From JBCCTX01 sp964468435 (lineage in GTDB: Bacteria > Bacteroidota > Bacteroidia > J057), in the NCBI GenBank assembly GCA_964468435.1, contig CAYXVE010000024.1, positions 1-64,000 on the forward strand: a stretch of 64,000 nucleotides of DNA, written 5' to 3'. The stretch's first letter is position 1. Each line of letters starts with the position of its first letter. The translations under genes were made by a program, and so were the position numbers. Shown one piece after another: positions 36,703-45,281 of this stretch. The notes beneath the pieces were generated by a model. It searched no databases. It worked only from the letters and a program-made list of their open reading frames with translations, and was not told the DNA's origin.

Positions 36703-37152
36703 CTATAATTTGGGTAATTCTACAATCTCAAACCAGTATTTTCCCAGTGTATTCATCACTTCAACAAGAGATTCAAAGGTTACAGGTTTTGTAATAAATG
36801 AACTTACCCCCAGATCATAGGTTCTCAATATATCCTCCTCAGCTTTTGAGGTACTCAATACTACGATCGGTATCCTTCTGAGACTCTGCTGATTTTTAAT
36901 TTCTCTCAGGCATTCTCTCCCGTCCTTTTTGGGCATATTGAGGTCGAGTAAAATGATCCCGGGCATGGGATATTGCTCCCTGTCATCATAGGGGGCTACG
37001 CCATCGAGATAGTCCATCAGTTGTTCTCCATCATCAACAAAGTAAAGATCATTTATGAGCCTGCTCTCTTCCAGGGCTTCTTTTGCGAGAAGCCTGTCCT
37101 CTTCATCATCTTCTGCCATCAAGATCACTACAGATTTATATTTTTTATCCAT
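36703..37152 (-). CDS. stand-alone receiver protein (Rcp1/CheY-like)
   Basis: 149 residues, one receiver domain only: 'LMAEDDEEDRLLAKEAL' (11-27), phospho-acceptor Asp70 in 'ILLDLNMPKKDGRECLREI', conserved Ser ('VVLSTSKAEEDI') and Lys in 'SFITKPVTFESL'. The sequence type is that of Rcp1-like shuttles found beside PAS or phytochrome kinases. It is 3 bp downstream of the FixL-like kinase gene and 78 bp upstream of the hybrid kinase gene, so a phosphorelay (PAS kinase to this receiver and on) is a sound guess. Confidence 0.92.
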   Translation of the reverse strand: MDKKYKSVVILMAEDDEEDRLLAKEALEESRLINDLYFVDDGEQLMDYLDGVAPYDDREQYPMPGIILLDLNMPKKDGRECLREIKNQQSLRRIPIVVLSTSKAEEDILRTYDLGVSSFITKPVTFESLVEVMNTLGKYWFEIVELPKL

Positions 37153-37155
37153 TAT

Positions 37156-38376
37156 TTATGTATTATCAAAAATTGATTGTGTCGGATTCTGCTGATCTAA
37201 GTCGCCATGATTGAGATCTCCATTTTGGATTATGGGCAATAAAACATAGAACGTAGTACCTTTTTCTTCCTCACTTTGGACAGTAATCATCCCACCATGG
37301 CTAGTTACAATGCGTTTACATATGGTCAGACCTATACCTGAGCCTTCGTATTTATTTCCTTCAAGTCGTTGAAAAATATTAAATATCTTATCTGCATATT
37401 TTTTATCAAACCCAATTCCATTGTCTGCTATACTGATCTCTACCCACTCCTTTGAGAGTCCCAGAGACTTCACCTCCTGTTTGGAGAGCATTCGGGTCTT
37501 CACCTGAATAGACGGTGGGACTTCAGATTTCCTGAATTTCAGGGCATTGCTGATCAGGTTTTGAAACAACTGTCTCATTTGCGTAGGGTCAGCATCTATT
37601 TCAGGAAGTGGATCTGTATATATGGCAGCCCCATTTTGTTGCAACATCAATTCCAGATCAGAAAGTACTTCATCCAGAATTAGACTGAGCTTTACCTTTC
37701 TAAAAGGCAGTGCCTGAGTTGATATACGGGAGAAACTCAGCAGATCATTGATCAGCCGTTGCATACGCTCTGCAGCACTCAATACTCTGTTGAGGTAGTC
37801 TTTTCCTGTGTCTGAAAGGTTATCCTCCTCTTTGAGCAGAAGTCTGCTGCCGAAAGTACGTATTTTACGTAGAGGCTCCTGCAGATCATGTGAAGATATA
37901 TAGGCAAAATCCTGCAAATCCCTGTTACTGCGCTCAAGTTCAACTGCATATCGCCGCAGACGCTCTTCCGCCTGTTTTTGTGGGGTCAGGTCATGTATAA
38001 TCCCGGTAAACATGCGCTGATTGTCAAACTGCATTTCACTGATAGCCAAGCGAAACGGGAAAGTTTTACCATTTTTTTTTAATCCTGTAACCTCTCTTCC
38101 AATACCTATAATCTTCCCCTCTCCTGTTTCCAGGTATTTTTGAATGTAGGTATTATGTATACTACGGTCTGGCTCTGGCATAAGAATACTCACATTTTTA
38201 CCGATCACCTCTTCAGCATCATAACCAAACATCCTAGCGGCTGCAGGATTCATGGTATCAATGATGCCTGCTTTATCTATGGTAATAATACCATCTATTG
38301 CTGTATCAATTATTGCTTTCAACCTTGAATCACTTTCGCCTGGTCTATTTGTCTTAGATTGAGAATGATGCGCCAC
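37156..38376 (-). CDS. FixL-like PAS histidine kinase, candidate heme oxygen sensor
   Basis: 406 residues, no membrane helix. The PAS domain (about 16-132) closely follows the rhizobial FixL heme-PAS: 'NVSILMPEPDRSIHNTYIQK' (61-80) and 'KIIGIGREVTGLKKNGKTFP' (88-107). His74 aligns with the heme-ligand His200 of Bradyrhizobium FixL and Arg94 with Arg220, which contacts bound O2; Arg206 is Lys80 and His214 is Lys88. Then come a coiled coil, HisKA with His163 ('ISSHDLQEPLRKIRTF') and an HATPase ('LISNALKFRK', 'IADNGIGFDKKYADKIFNIF', 'GSGIGLTICKRIV'). It is the first kinase of the usp-hemB operon. Heme binding is inferred, since the same His occurs in some other PAS kinases. Confidence 0.85.
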   Translation of the reverse strand: MAHHSQSKTNRPGESDSRLKAIIDTAIDGIITIDKAGIIDTMNPAAARMFGYDAEEVIGKNVSILMPEPDRSIHNTYIQKYLETGEGKIIGIGREVTGLKKNGKTFPFRLAISEMQFDNQRMFTGIIHDLTPQKQAEERLRRYAVELERSNRDLQDFAYISSHDLQEPLRKIRTFGSRLLLKEEDNLSDTGKDYLNRVLSAAERMQRLINDLLSFSRISTQALPFRKVKLSLILDEVLSDLELMLQQNGAAIYTDPLPEIDADPTQMRQLFQNLISNALKFRKSEVPPSIQVKTRMLSKQEVKSLGLSKEWVEISIADNGIGFDKKYADKIFNIFQRLEGNKYEGSGIGLTICKRIVTSHGGMITVQSEEEKGTTFYVLLPIIQNGDLNHGDLDQQNPTQSIFDNT

Positions 38377-38402
38377 GTAATTTTCAAATTAATACCCTTG
38401 AT

Positions 38403-38422
38403 CTGAAAGTGTAATCTTTCAG
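38403..38422 (-). other. short inverted repeat at the end of usp
   Basis: Perfect 7-bp arms CTGAAAG (38403-38409) and CTTTCAG (38416-38422), 6-nt loop, overlapping the usp stop codon. There is no T-run on either side, so it may be an attenuating or RNA-processing hairpin inside the operon, not a full terminator. Confidence 0.35.
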
Positions 38423-39285
38423 GAAACCTGCTCTTCTTGCCTGTCGTAGACCCTATTTTTTTGAAAAACCAGAAGAGGTATTTGAGTGATCTGAGATACT
38501 TTTCTGGTAAAGCTCTTACTCAACAGATTGCTAAATATACTCTTTTTATGAGTAAGCATAGCCAGTAAATCTATATTATTTTCACGGGTATAATAATTAA
38601 TACCTTGTACAATATCATCGTACTCAATGGTATCAAAGGCCAGTTTATCACCATTGAGATCATACTGATATGCCTTTTTCAAAATAGCAGAACGATATAG
38701 ATCTTCGACAGATTCATCTCGCCTGATGTGAATACAATGTACTGTTGCATTGTAGTTTCCAGCAAAATCAAGTAAATGGTCAATAACTTTGAGATCATCT
38801 TCATCATAATTGGTAGCATAGGCAATATGCTGAAACTTCTTGTATTGCTTTCCCTGGGGAACAACTAATACAGGACACTCAGAACGTTGGAGCAAATCGG
38901 TGGTAGTACTTCCCAGAATCTTTCTGGTGAGTATATTACCTCCTCTCATCCCAATGATAATCATATCAGCCTGGATCTCTTCACTGAGAGTGATGATTTC
39001 TTCAACCACTGGCCCAAGTGATATTCTAAAGTCAATGTGTATCACATCGCGAAGTTCCGCGGGAATCTCGTGTTCAATCTCGGAAAAATATTCTATGGCT
39101 AATTCTTCCTGACGATCCTGAAGAGCTTGTTGCATGTATACAGCCATATAAGGCTCTATCATAGCAGGCGAGTATGCATGAAACAATGTGAGCTTCGAAC
39201 GATATTGAACTGCGAAGTCTACTGCATATTTAAATGCATTTTTGGAAACAGGCGAAAAGTCTATGGGAACTAGTATATTCTTCAT
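38419..39285 (-). CDS. universal stress protein, tandem UspA domains
   Basis: About 288 residues from the Met at 39285 ('MKNILVPIDFSPVSKNAFKY'), which fits the family; an in-frame Met lies at 39330. Two UspA domains: the first (1-147) ends in the ATP-binding signature G-x2-G-x9-G-S ('GMRGGNILTRKILGS'), the second (150-275) lacks the signature ('MLTHKKSIFSNLLSKSFTRK' in its place). The first gene of the usp-fixL-like-receiver-kinase-regulator-hemB operon (42 bp to the kinase). Usp proteins are commonly controlled by oxygen-responsive regulators, which fits the setting. Confidence 0.88.
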   Translation of the reverse strand: MKNILVPIDFSPVSKNAFKYAVDFAVQYRSKLTLFHAYSPAMIEPYMAVYMQQALQDRQEELAIEYFSEIEHEIPAELRDVIHIDFRISLGPVVEEIITLSEEIQADMIIIGMRGGNILTRKILGSTTTDLLQRSECPVLVVPQGKQYKKFQHIAYATNYDEDDLKVIDHLLDFAGNYNATVHCIHIRRDESVEDLYRSAILKKAYQYDLNGDKLAFDTIEYDDIVQGINYYTRENNIDLLAMLTHKKSIFSNLLSKSFTRKVSQITQIPLLVFQKNRVYDRQEEQVS

Positions 39286-39443
39286 TATCAGCTCTAATTT
39301 GGGAGAGTAATACAGTCCATGAATACTCATGCTCCCTTGTTACAAAGGACTATGAAACCGCAAAATTTATCCATGAATACGCTGGCTCATATCTACTCAA
39401 CTATACAATGCATTTCATTTTTTTAGTCAGAGATCAAGCTGAT

Positions 39444-39451
39444 CAAAATTA
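39444..39451 (-). promoter_or_regulatory. candidate -7 promoter box of the usp-hemB operon (TAATTTTG)
   Basis: Exact TAnnTTTG on the minus strand, 159 bp before the usp ATG at 39285. A GTGA half-site is centred exactly 51.5 bp upstream, the same spacing seen at ccoI and ccoS. Confidence 0.45.
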
Positions 39452-39494
39452 ATGGTCTGATCAAGTGAGCGTATTGATTTACTTCAGACAGCAG

Positions 39495-39510
39495 GGTGAT
39501 TTTTGTTAGT
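39495..39510. promoter_or_regulatory. weak CRP-type operator (GTGA-N6-TTAG)
   Basis: One good half (GTGA at 39496-39499) and a poor second half (TTAG at 39506-39509); 10 of 16 bases agree with the ccoI palindrome. Its centre, 39502.5, is 51.5 bp from the first base of the usp -7 box. The position is the main reason for reporting it. Confidence 0.3.
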
Positions 39511-39634
39511 CGAAAAGATAAAGGGGGTATATCTCAAAAGTCAATTGTCAGGAATCTCTCTTAAAATATGCTAGATACTCGTCACATTGGGGATAGATTA
39601 TTTGTTTGTATAGCATGGTAAAGCATTTTTAACC

Positions 39635-39671
39635 AAAAAAATGAGAGGAAGTCGACCTTTAAGTCTTCCTC
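39635..39671 (-). terminator. probable terminator of htrA
   Basis: On the minus strand GAGGAAG (39665-39671) pairs with CTTCCTC (39645-39651) across a 13-nt loop, followed by TCA and a run of seven T (39635-39641). It is 57 bp after the htrA stop. Confidence 0.65.
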
Positions 39672-39727
39672 CTCTAAGCATTGCTTATCGATATTCCGGG
39701 TTTTACCGGATCATATCTTCAGTTTTT

Positions 39728-41254
39728 TTAGAGACCGAAAGCGTAGTAATGTACACCTGGAGCGTTTTCATATACACCCTCCAACATGACACCTCCTCTT
39801 TTACCTTCCAGTATGTTCAGTACATCTTCTACCTTGAAAACGGGCTTATCATCGATATGAGTAATAATAAATCCTTCACGTATCTTGGTCTGGGTAGTAA
39901 GTTTGCCGGAATAGAGGTTAGTAATTTTCACTCCACCATCAATCCCAAGATCGTCAGCCAGAGCTTGATCAACTGTTTGCAGTTCTACCCCAAGGCTCTC
40001 CAGAATTCCGGCTTCGCCTCTACCACGCTCTGCAATCTCCCCCACAGTCTGTGTGCGACTCTTGAGCGTAGCTTCAAGGGTCTTTGAATCACCATCGCGA
40101 AGGACAGTGAGATCTACCTGATCTCCAGGGCGCTTACGTGCAATCAATTCCTGCAATTCAGGGACGCTACTTACTTCCTTGCCATCTACCCTGGTAATCA
40201 TATCTCCCTTCTTCAATCCAGCTCCTTCTGCAGCACTATTGGCAAAGATACTATCTACTACTACGCCTTTAGAAATATTAAGTCCCATTTCTTTAGCCTG
40301 ATTTCCGTCAATATTTCTGATACTTACACCCAATATTCCGCGCTGGACGGCTCCAAACTCCATCATGTCCTTCACGACCTTAGATACGAGGTTGGCGGGT
40401 ACTGCAAATCCATAACCCGCATAGTAACCATTAGGGCTGGCAATGGCAGTATTTATACCGATCAATTGACCTTGAGCATTTACCAGTGCACCTCCACTAT
40501 TTCCTCTGTTAATAGCTGCATCAGTCTGTATAAAAGATTCAATGCGATAATCACCTTCCAGAATATTGATCGCCCTACCTTTTGCACTTACAATTCCGGC
40601 TGTAACCGTAGAGGTAAGATTAAAGGGATTCCCTACAGCGAGTACCCACTCACCTACTTTGACATTATCGGAATTAAAAAATGCCAGTGAGGGCAGATCT
40701 TTTTCTTTGATTTGTATTAGCGCGATATCGGTGTTGGGATCTGTACCAACAAGCGTAGCTTCGTATGCGCGGTTATCATAAAGCGTAACTTCTACTTTGT
40801 CTGCACCTCCCACAACGTGGTTATTGGTCACGATATAACCATCTTTACTAATGATCACTCCAGAGCCAGCTCCTTGCTGGGGTCTGGATTTGGGAGCACC
40901 CTCTCCATCTCCTGGTGCATCAAAAAACCTGCGAAAAAACTCCGGAAGATCCCTATACATCTCCGGAAGCTCTCTTTGCTGTCCTGGAACTCCACCTTCA
41001 AAAGTAGATTTAATGTGAACTACTGCCGGCATCACTTTCTCTGCTGTTTCGGTAAAATCCAGCGCAACCAACTCATCTGTTTTCGGATCTGTATAAAAAG
41101 TCTTAATGCCTGGTGCTGAGTCCACCTGGCGAATAGTTACCTCGCGTTTGTTTTCTCCAGCTATTTTGGGATATATAAATAAAGTCAATGCACTACCCAG
41201 TATAGCAGCTAATAGTAATAGTACGAACGATATACGGTTTTGCTTCGATTTCAT
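39728..41254 (-). CDS. Do-family serine protease (HtrA/DegQ type)
   Basis: 508 residues. The N-terminal hydrophobic segment (about 8-27) exports or anchors it to the periplasm. The trypsin-like domain has the full triad: His146 ('TNNHVVGG'), Asp176 ('NTDIALI') and Ser253 ('NRGNSGGALVN'). Two PDZ domains follow, the first from 'RGILGVSIRNIDG' with 'GLKKGDMITRVDGKEV', the second degenerate near the C-terminus ('REGFIITHIDDKPVFKVEDV'). It degrades or refolds damaged envelope proteins. It has its own terminator; upstream a long-loop inverted repeat (41329-41391) lies between it and the second usp gene. Confidence 0.94.
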   Translation of the reverse strand: MKSKQNRISFVLLLLAAILGSALTLFIYPKIAGENKREVTIRQVDSAPGIKTFYTDPKTDELVALDFTETAEKVMPAVVHIKSTFEGGVPGQQRELPEMYRDLPEFFRRFFDAPGDGEGAPKSRPQQGAGSGVIISKDGYIVTNNHVVGGADKVEVTLYDNRAYEATLVGTDPNTDIALIQIKEKDLPSLAFFNSDNVKVGEWVLAVGNPFNLTSTVTAGIVSAKGRAINILEGDYRIESFIQTDAAINRGNSGGALVNAQGQLIGINTAIASPNGYYAGYGFAVPANLVSKVVKDMMEFGAVQRGILGVSIRNIDGNQAKEMGLNISKGVVVDSIFANSAAEGAGLKKGDMITRVDGKEVSSVPELQELIARKRPGDQVDLTVLRDGDSKTLEATLKSRTQTVGEIAERGRGEAGILESLGVELQTVDQALADDLGIDGGVKITNLYSGKLTTQTKIREGFIITHIDDKPVFKVEDVLNILEGKRGGVMLEGVYENAPGVHYYAFGL

Positions 41255-41328
41255 TTCTTTCTTGTTAACCTATTTAATTAATAAACATTAGTATATACGA
41301 CTATAACACTATTTTGCTTCAACAGGCA

Positions 41329-41391
41329 TGCCATCTTGAAATAATGTCATATTTTCATCCAGTGTGTACAACTTATCATGCCAAGATGGCA
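41329..41391. repeat. 10-bp inverted repeat with long loop upstream of htrA
   Basis: TGCCATCTTG (41329-41338) and CAAGATGGCA (41382-41391) are a perfect inverted pair 43 nt apart, between the end of the second usp gene and the start of htrA. It could be a looped operator, an RNA hairpin before htrA, or a mobile-element trace. It is not a CIRCE element and has no T-run. Confidence 0.45.
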
Positions 41392-41403
41392 CAAGAGTAT
41401 ATT

Positions 41404-42327
41404 TTACAAAGCATCTATTACATCCAAAAAGCTGAAAGACTGATCCTTACTCTTCACAATCCAGACAGGTTTATCATCTGCGTAATTCAAAAGTTTTTCA
41501 GCAACACTTCCCAGCAAAATCGCAGTAGTCACATTTCTCCCCCTGGCGCCAACCATGATCAGGTCGACCTCTTTTTCATCTGCAAATTGATGAATAAGTC
41601 TTGCAGGGGATTTGCGCTCGTGATCATAGCTATACTCCTGGATAATTTTCACGCCATCCTTTGCGATTTGATTTACAAAGGCATCACATTTCTCAACGGC
41701 ATATTTTTTCATGATCCCTGCAAATTCTGCTTCAGTTTTTCCTGTTTTGTAGTAACCATAAGGTACTTTATATACATGCTGAACAATCAACTCCGAATCC
41801 TCGTCAACTTTAGCGAGGCTAAGAGCTTCCTTGGCAGCCAGGGTAGAATACTTTGAGAAGTCAACCGGAACGAGTATTCTCCTCAATGAAAATTTCACTT
41901 TCTCGGGTACAAAAAGTACGGAACAGGAAACTTTACGTGCCAACTGACGGGGTATTATTCCTGAACCATGGGGTTGTTGTTTCCATCCCACTATCAACAG
42001 GTCTATGTTTTTGATATGGGTACGCTTTAATATTTCCTTTTTGAGTGGTCCTTCTGTTACCTCAAAGTGAACTTCATATGAGAGATATTCTGGGAAAAAC
42101 TTTGCTACTTTTTCCTTCATCTCCTGTTCCAGTTGTTCATCCACCGGGCTTTCAAGTTCTGGAAACTGCTCATGCAATTCATCTGAAAATTCCAGTTCTT
42201 CCTGGACGTTGACAAAATATATCACTTCAGGTTTTACATAATAAGCTAAAAAAGCTGTGTATTCGATCAGCACTTCATCCATTGTGGTGAAATCAAGGCC
42301 GATCATAAGTCTGTTGTACTGATTCAT
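41404..42327 (-). CDS. universal stress protein, tandem UspA domains
   Basis: 307 residues. The N-terminal domain ('NRLMIGLDFTTMDEVLIEYT') is degenerate; the C-terminal domain ('LRRILVPVDFSKYSTLAAKE') keeps the ATP-binding G-x2-G-x9-G-S ('GARGRNVTTAILLGS', about 266-280). Single gene facing away from ccoI; the CRP-type palindrome at 42464-42481 lies in the shared 210-bp gap, and at the mirror distance from it (42414-42421) there is a weak -7-like TAGACTTA on the minus strand. It may thus be induced together with ccoI. It differs clearly in sequence from the usp gene at 38419. Confidence 0.87.
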   Translation of the reverse strand: MNQYNRLMIGLDFTTMDEVLIEYTAFLAYYVKPEVIYFVNVQEELEFSDELHEQFPELESPVDEQLEQEMKEKVAKFFPEYLSYEVHFEVTEGPLKKEILKRTHIKNIDLLIVGWKQQPHGSGIIPRQLARKVSCSVLFVPEKVKFSLRRILVPVDFSKYSTLAAKEALSLAKVDEDSELIVQHVYKVPYGYYKTGKTEAEFAGIMKKYAVEKCDAFVNQIAKDGVKIIQEYSYDHERKSPARLIHQFADEKEVDLIMVGARGRNVTTAILLGSVAEKLLNYADDKPVWIVKSKDQSFSFLDVIDAL

Positions 42328-42378
42328 ATCAATTGAAAATCGCTATTTAATAGAAAATATTTGGATATACAATATCTT

Positions 42379-42402
42379 AACTTGTTCAGGAATTGACAAG
42401 TT
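42379..42402. other. inverted repeat in the usp leader
   Basis: AACTTGT (42379-42385) and ACAAGTT (42396-42402), 10-nt spacer. If the usp transcript starts near 42407 this hairpin would form at its 5' end; it could also be a second operator. Confidence 0.3.
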
Positions 42403-42463
42403 TCTGCGCCTATTAAGTCTAGGTTAGGGACTTCACGAAAAAGGCTAATATTTCAGGGATGAG

Positions 42464-42481
42464 TAGTGACTTAAGTCACTA
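42464..42481. promoter_or_regulatory. CRP/FNR-type operator between usp and ccoI
   Basis: TAGTGACTTAAGTCACTA is an 18-bp perfect palindrome with GTGA-N6-TCAC half-sites, as expected for a CRP-type recognition helix. Its centre (42472.5) is 51.5 bp upstream of the first base of the ccoI -7 box and 51.5 bp from a weak -7-like box for the divergent usp gene. Confidence 0.75.
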
Positions 42482-42523
42482 TCACAGATGAGTTGTAGTT
42501 ACCCGCTTTCCAGAACATCAAAG

Positions 42524-42531
42524 TAATTTTA
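42524..42531 (+). promoter_or_regulatory. candidate ccoI -7 box (TAATTTTA)
   Basis: One mismatch from TAnnTTTG; 6 nt before the ccoI ATG, so the transcript would be leaderless or nearly so. With the operator this would place the regulator about 65 bp upstream of the transcription start, a class I activator position. Confidence 0.45.
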
Positions 42532-42537
42532 AAGTGT

Positions 42538-44997
42538 ATGGAAGAAATGCTTACATCGAAGCAAATTTGCTATCATTGTGGGGATACTTGTGAGGATAGT
42601 CCAGTAACCTTTGAAAACAAACCCTTTTGTTGTCAGGGATGTAAAATGGTATATGAAATTCTCAACGAGCATGCACTATGTGACTACTACCGGGTGGGTA
42701 CTCCCGCACCTGGACAGACGCTGAAAAAAAAGGAACGTACACAAACTTTTGACTGGCTCAATACTCCTGAGGTCCGGCAAAATCTGATAGACTTCTCTGA
42801 GGGTAATGTAACCCGTGTTACTTTCTTCCTCCCACAGATCCACTGCAGTTCGTGTATTTGGCTACTGGAAAATCTTCCCCGTCTGCACGATGGTATTTAT
42901 CACTCCAGAGTACAGTTTCTGCGAAAGGAGGTGATCATATCATTTGATGAAAGCCAGCTCAAGTTGAGCGAACTGGTGAGCCTTCTGAACAATATTGGCT
43001 ATGAACCCGACCTGCGTCTGAAAGACATTACCCAAAAGTCAGCTCCCCGGAATCAGAAACGCCTGATATTTCAGTTGGGAATTGCGGGCTTTTGCTTTGG
43101 CAATATTATGTTGCTAAGTTTTCCCGAATATCTCAGCATGAGCAAACTCACATCGGAGTATGCAACATTCTTTGGATATCTGAATATCATACTTTCCTTG
43201 CCTGTATTTTTATACAGTGCAACAGACTATTTCAAAGTTGCCTTTTACAGTCTCCGTGAGAAGCATTTGAATATTGATGTACCCATTTCGCTGGGTATCA
43301 TTACACTTTTTGGCAGAAGTGTATTTGAAATACTCACCCTTACAGGCGCGGGCTATCTGGATTCATTAGCAGGACTTGTATTTTTTCTGCTGGTGGGCAA
43401 ATGGTTTCAGAATAAAACCTACAACCGTCTGGCATTTGACCGGGAATACACGTCTTATTTTCCCATATCCATTCTGAAAAAGACTACAGAAGGAGAAAAG
43501 AGAGTTCCTGTCCCCCAATTGAGGGAGGGGGATCAAATCATCGTAAAAAACGGCGAGGTCATACCTGCAGATGCCATTCTGCTTAGTGATGTGACGCATA
43601 TTGACTATAGTTTTGTCACGGGAGAATCTCATCCTGTCACAAAACACGCTGGAGAGGTCATCTACGCTGGAGGGAGACAGACCGGTGCTTCCACGGCGTT
43701 GCAACTTATCAGGAGAGTAGAACAGAGCTACCTCACCCGGTTGTGGGAAGATAGCAGTACGGGGAGGCATATTCCCAGAATAGCTACCCTGGCCGATAGC
43801 CTGGGCAAGCGATTTACTCTGATCATCCTGATCATCGCCTTTATAGCAGGTGTAGGATGGTGGGTGGCTACTGACATGGGGCAGGCGGTAAATATCTTCA
43901 CAGCCGTACTGATTGTGGCTTGCCCTTGTGCTTTGGCACTCAGTGCTCCGATAGGTCTTGGTAATGCATTGAGGATTTTTGGCCATAATCAATTGTATCT
44001 CAAAAATACAGATGTTATTGAATCCATGGCGCGGATCGATCATATCGTCTTTGACAAGACAGGAACAATCACTTATAACGAATCGTTACCGCCGGAATAT
44101 TCCAGACAGAAGCTGGATCCTATACAGCACGCCAAACTAAGATCACTTTGCAGGGAATCCAATCATCCGGTAAGTCAATCCATTTACTGCTGGTGTGGAA
44201 AGGGTAAGCACTTGCCAGTAAGCCAGTTTCACGAGCATGTAGGAGAAGGTGTTGAAGGATATACGGGGCAAAGTCACATAATTTTGGGAAATCATAAAAT
44301 CATCAATAGGTTTGTTGAATCAGCAGAAGCGTATCTTTGCATACAGTCTCAGCCCAGTGCTACACACCTCGTCATTGATGGGGAGTATATGGGATACTTT
44401 GTCATGCGGGATGACTATCGCGAGGGATGGGGAGATTTGCTCCAAGAGCTGAGTAAATCCCACGAGCTATCGCTTTTGACAGGGGACAACGATTTGGCAC
44501 GACCCTATCTGACCAGATATATGCCCCAGAAAGTAGAAATGCGCTTCTTTCAGAGTCCATTTGATAAACGGGATTATATCTCATCACAGCAGTCTGATGG
44601 GCATCAAGTCATGATGATCGGAGATGGATTGAATGATGCTGGTGCTTTGAAGCAGAGTGATGTGGGTCTGGCGATATCGGAAAATGTAAACAATTTTTCT
44701 CCAGCTTGTGATGGCATTCTGGACGCCGATCAGTTTCGCAATATTGGAACCTTTGTTTCTTATGCGAAAAAGAGTCTCAGTCTGGTAAAGCTCAGCTATG
44801 TACTTTCATTGGGGTACAATGTCGTCGGATTGACAATAGCGATACAGGGCTTGTTGAGTCCTGTAATAGCAGCTATCCTGATGCCCTTGAGTTCGATCTC
44901 AGTAGTACTCTTTGCGACAGGTGCTACTTATTGGACTGCACGGAAAATGGGATTGAGTACCCAGGCGAATACAAGTGTGGTGGATGCCAACGTATAG
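42538..44997 (+). CDS. ccoI: cbb3-oxidase-type copper-transporting P-type ATPase
   Basis: 819 residues. P1B-ATPase that supplies copper for cbb3 oxidase assembly. The N-terminal Cys-rich metal region has 'CYHCGDTC' (11-18) and 'CCQGC' (31-35), then an HMA-like domain with 'CSSC' (103-106). Core motifs: 'TGESHPV' in the actuator, 'CPCALALSAP' in the transport helix, 'DKTGTITYNES' with the phosphorylated Asp, and 'GDGLNDAGALKQSDVG'. The CCxxC region is typical for CcoI/FixI rather than CopA. The gene begins the oxidase cluster and stands under the CRP-type palindrome at 42464-42481. It is 368 bp ahead of ccoS. Confidence 0.94.
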   Translation: MEEMLTSKQICYHCGDTCEDSPVTFENKPFCCQGCKMVYEILNEHALCDYYRVGTPAPGQTLKKKERTQTFDWLNTPEVRQNLIDFSEGNVTRVTFFLPQIHCSSCIWLLENLPRLHDGIYHSRVQFLRKEVIISFDESQLKLSELVSLLNNIGYEPDLRLKDITQKSAPRNQKRLIFQLGIAGFCFGNIMLLSFPEYLSMSKLTSEYATFFGYLNIILSLPVFLYSATDYFKVAFYSLREKHLNIDVPISLGIITLFGRSVFEILTLTGAGYLDSLAGLVFFLLVGKWFQNKTYNRLAFDREYTSYFPISILKKTTEGEKRVPVPQLREGDQIIVKNGEVIPADAILLSDVTHIDYSFVTGESHPVTKHAGEVIYAGGRQTGASTALQLIRRVEQSYLTRLWEDSSTGRHIPRIATLADSLGKRFTLIILIIAFIAGVGWWVATDMGQAVNIFTAVLIVACPCALALSAPIGLGNALRIFGHNQLYLKNTDVIESMARIDHIVFDKTGTITYNESLPPEYSRQKLDPIQHAKLRSLCRESNHPVSQSIYCWCGKGKHLPVSQFHEHVGEGVEGYTGQSHIILGNHKIINRFVESAEAYLCIQSQPSATHLVIDGEYMGYFVMRDDYREGWGDLLQELSKSHELSLLTGDNDLARPYLTRYMPQKVEMRFFQSPFDKRDYISSQQSDGHQVMMIGDGLNDAGALKQSDVGLAISENVNNFSPACDGILDADQFRNIGTFVSYAKKSLSLVKLSYVLSLGYNVVGLTIAIQGLLSPVIAAILMPLSSISVVLFATGATYWTARKMGLSTQANTSVVDANV

Positions 44998-45281
44998 TTA
45001 CCATCTATACACGATCACACAAATAGCCGTGAATAAGCAGTATTCAACCTTAATCCACCACCGCAACCATCCAGAGCCCAAAAAATAAAGGAGCTATACT
45101 CATCAAAATCACCAGCTTACAAAAATTGTAAAAAATTATTTTTTTTTGATTTTTCATCAATCCAACCCTAAAAACCTGTCTAAACAAACAAATCTGAATC
45201 CTTGACAAAGCTGCAAATTGTGTAACTCTTTATAAATATTAGCTCAACACAACAAAATCTTTAGGACTTACTTTCCCTCCT

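Larger units (their letters stand above)
39286..39727 (-). other. intergenic region with promoter, half-operator and terminator
   Basis: About 440 bp between usp and htrA, both on the minus strand. It holds the htrA terminator (39635-39671), a candidate usp -7 box (39444-39451), a weak CRP-type operator (39495-39510), and two copies of CTGATCAA (39439-39446 and 39457-39464). No gene seen. Confidence 0.5.

Noticed and set aside
39439..39464. Direct repeat CTGATCAA x2 as a regulatory site
   Set aside because: Short and AT-rich; the copy at 39439 overlaps the -7 box. It could be chance.
39641..40087. 148-codon plus-strand open frame
   Set aside because: Antisense to the end of htrA, and it runs through the htrA terminator.
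41314..41856. 180-codon plus-strand open frame
   Set aside because: It lies opposite the well-supported usp gene and its amino-acid composition is not protein-like for this genome.
43366..44043. 225-codon minus-strand open frame
   Set aside because: Opposite the ATPase core motifs of ccoI.
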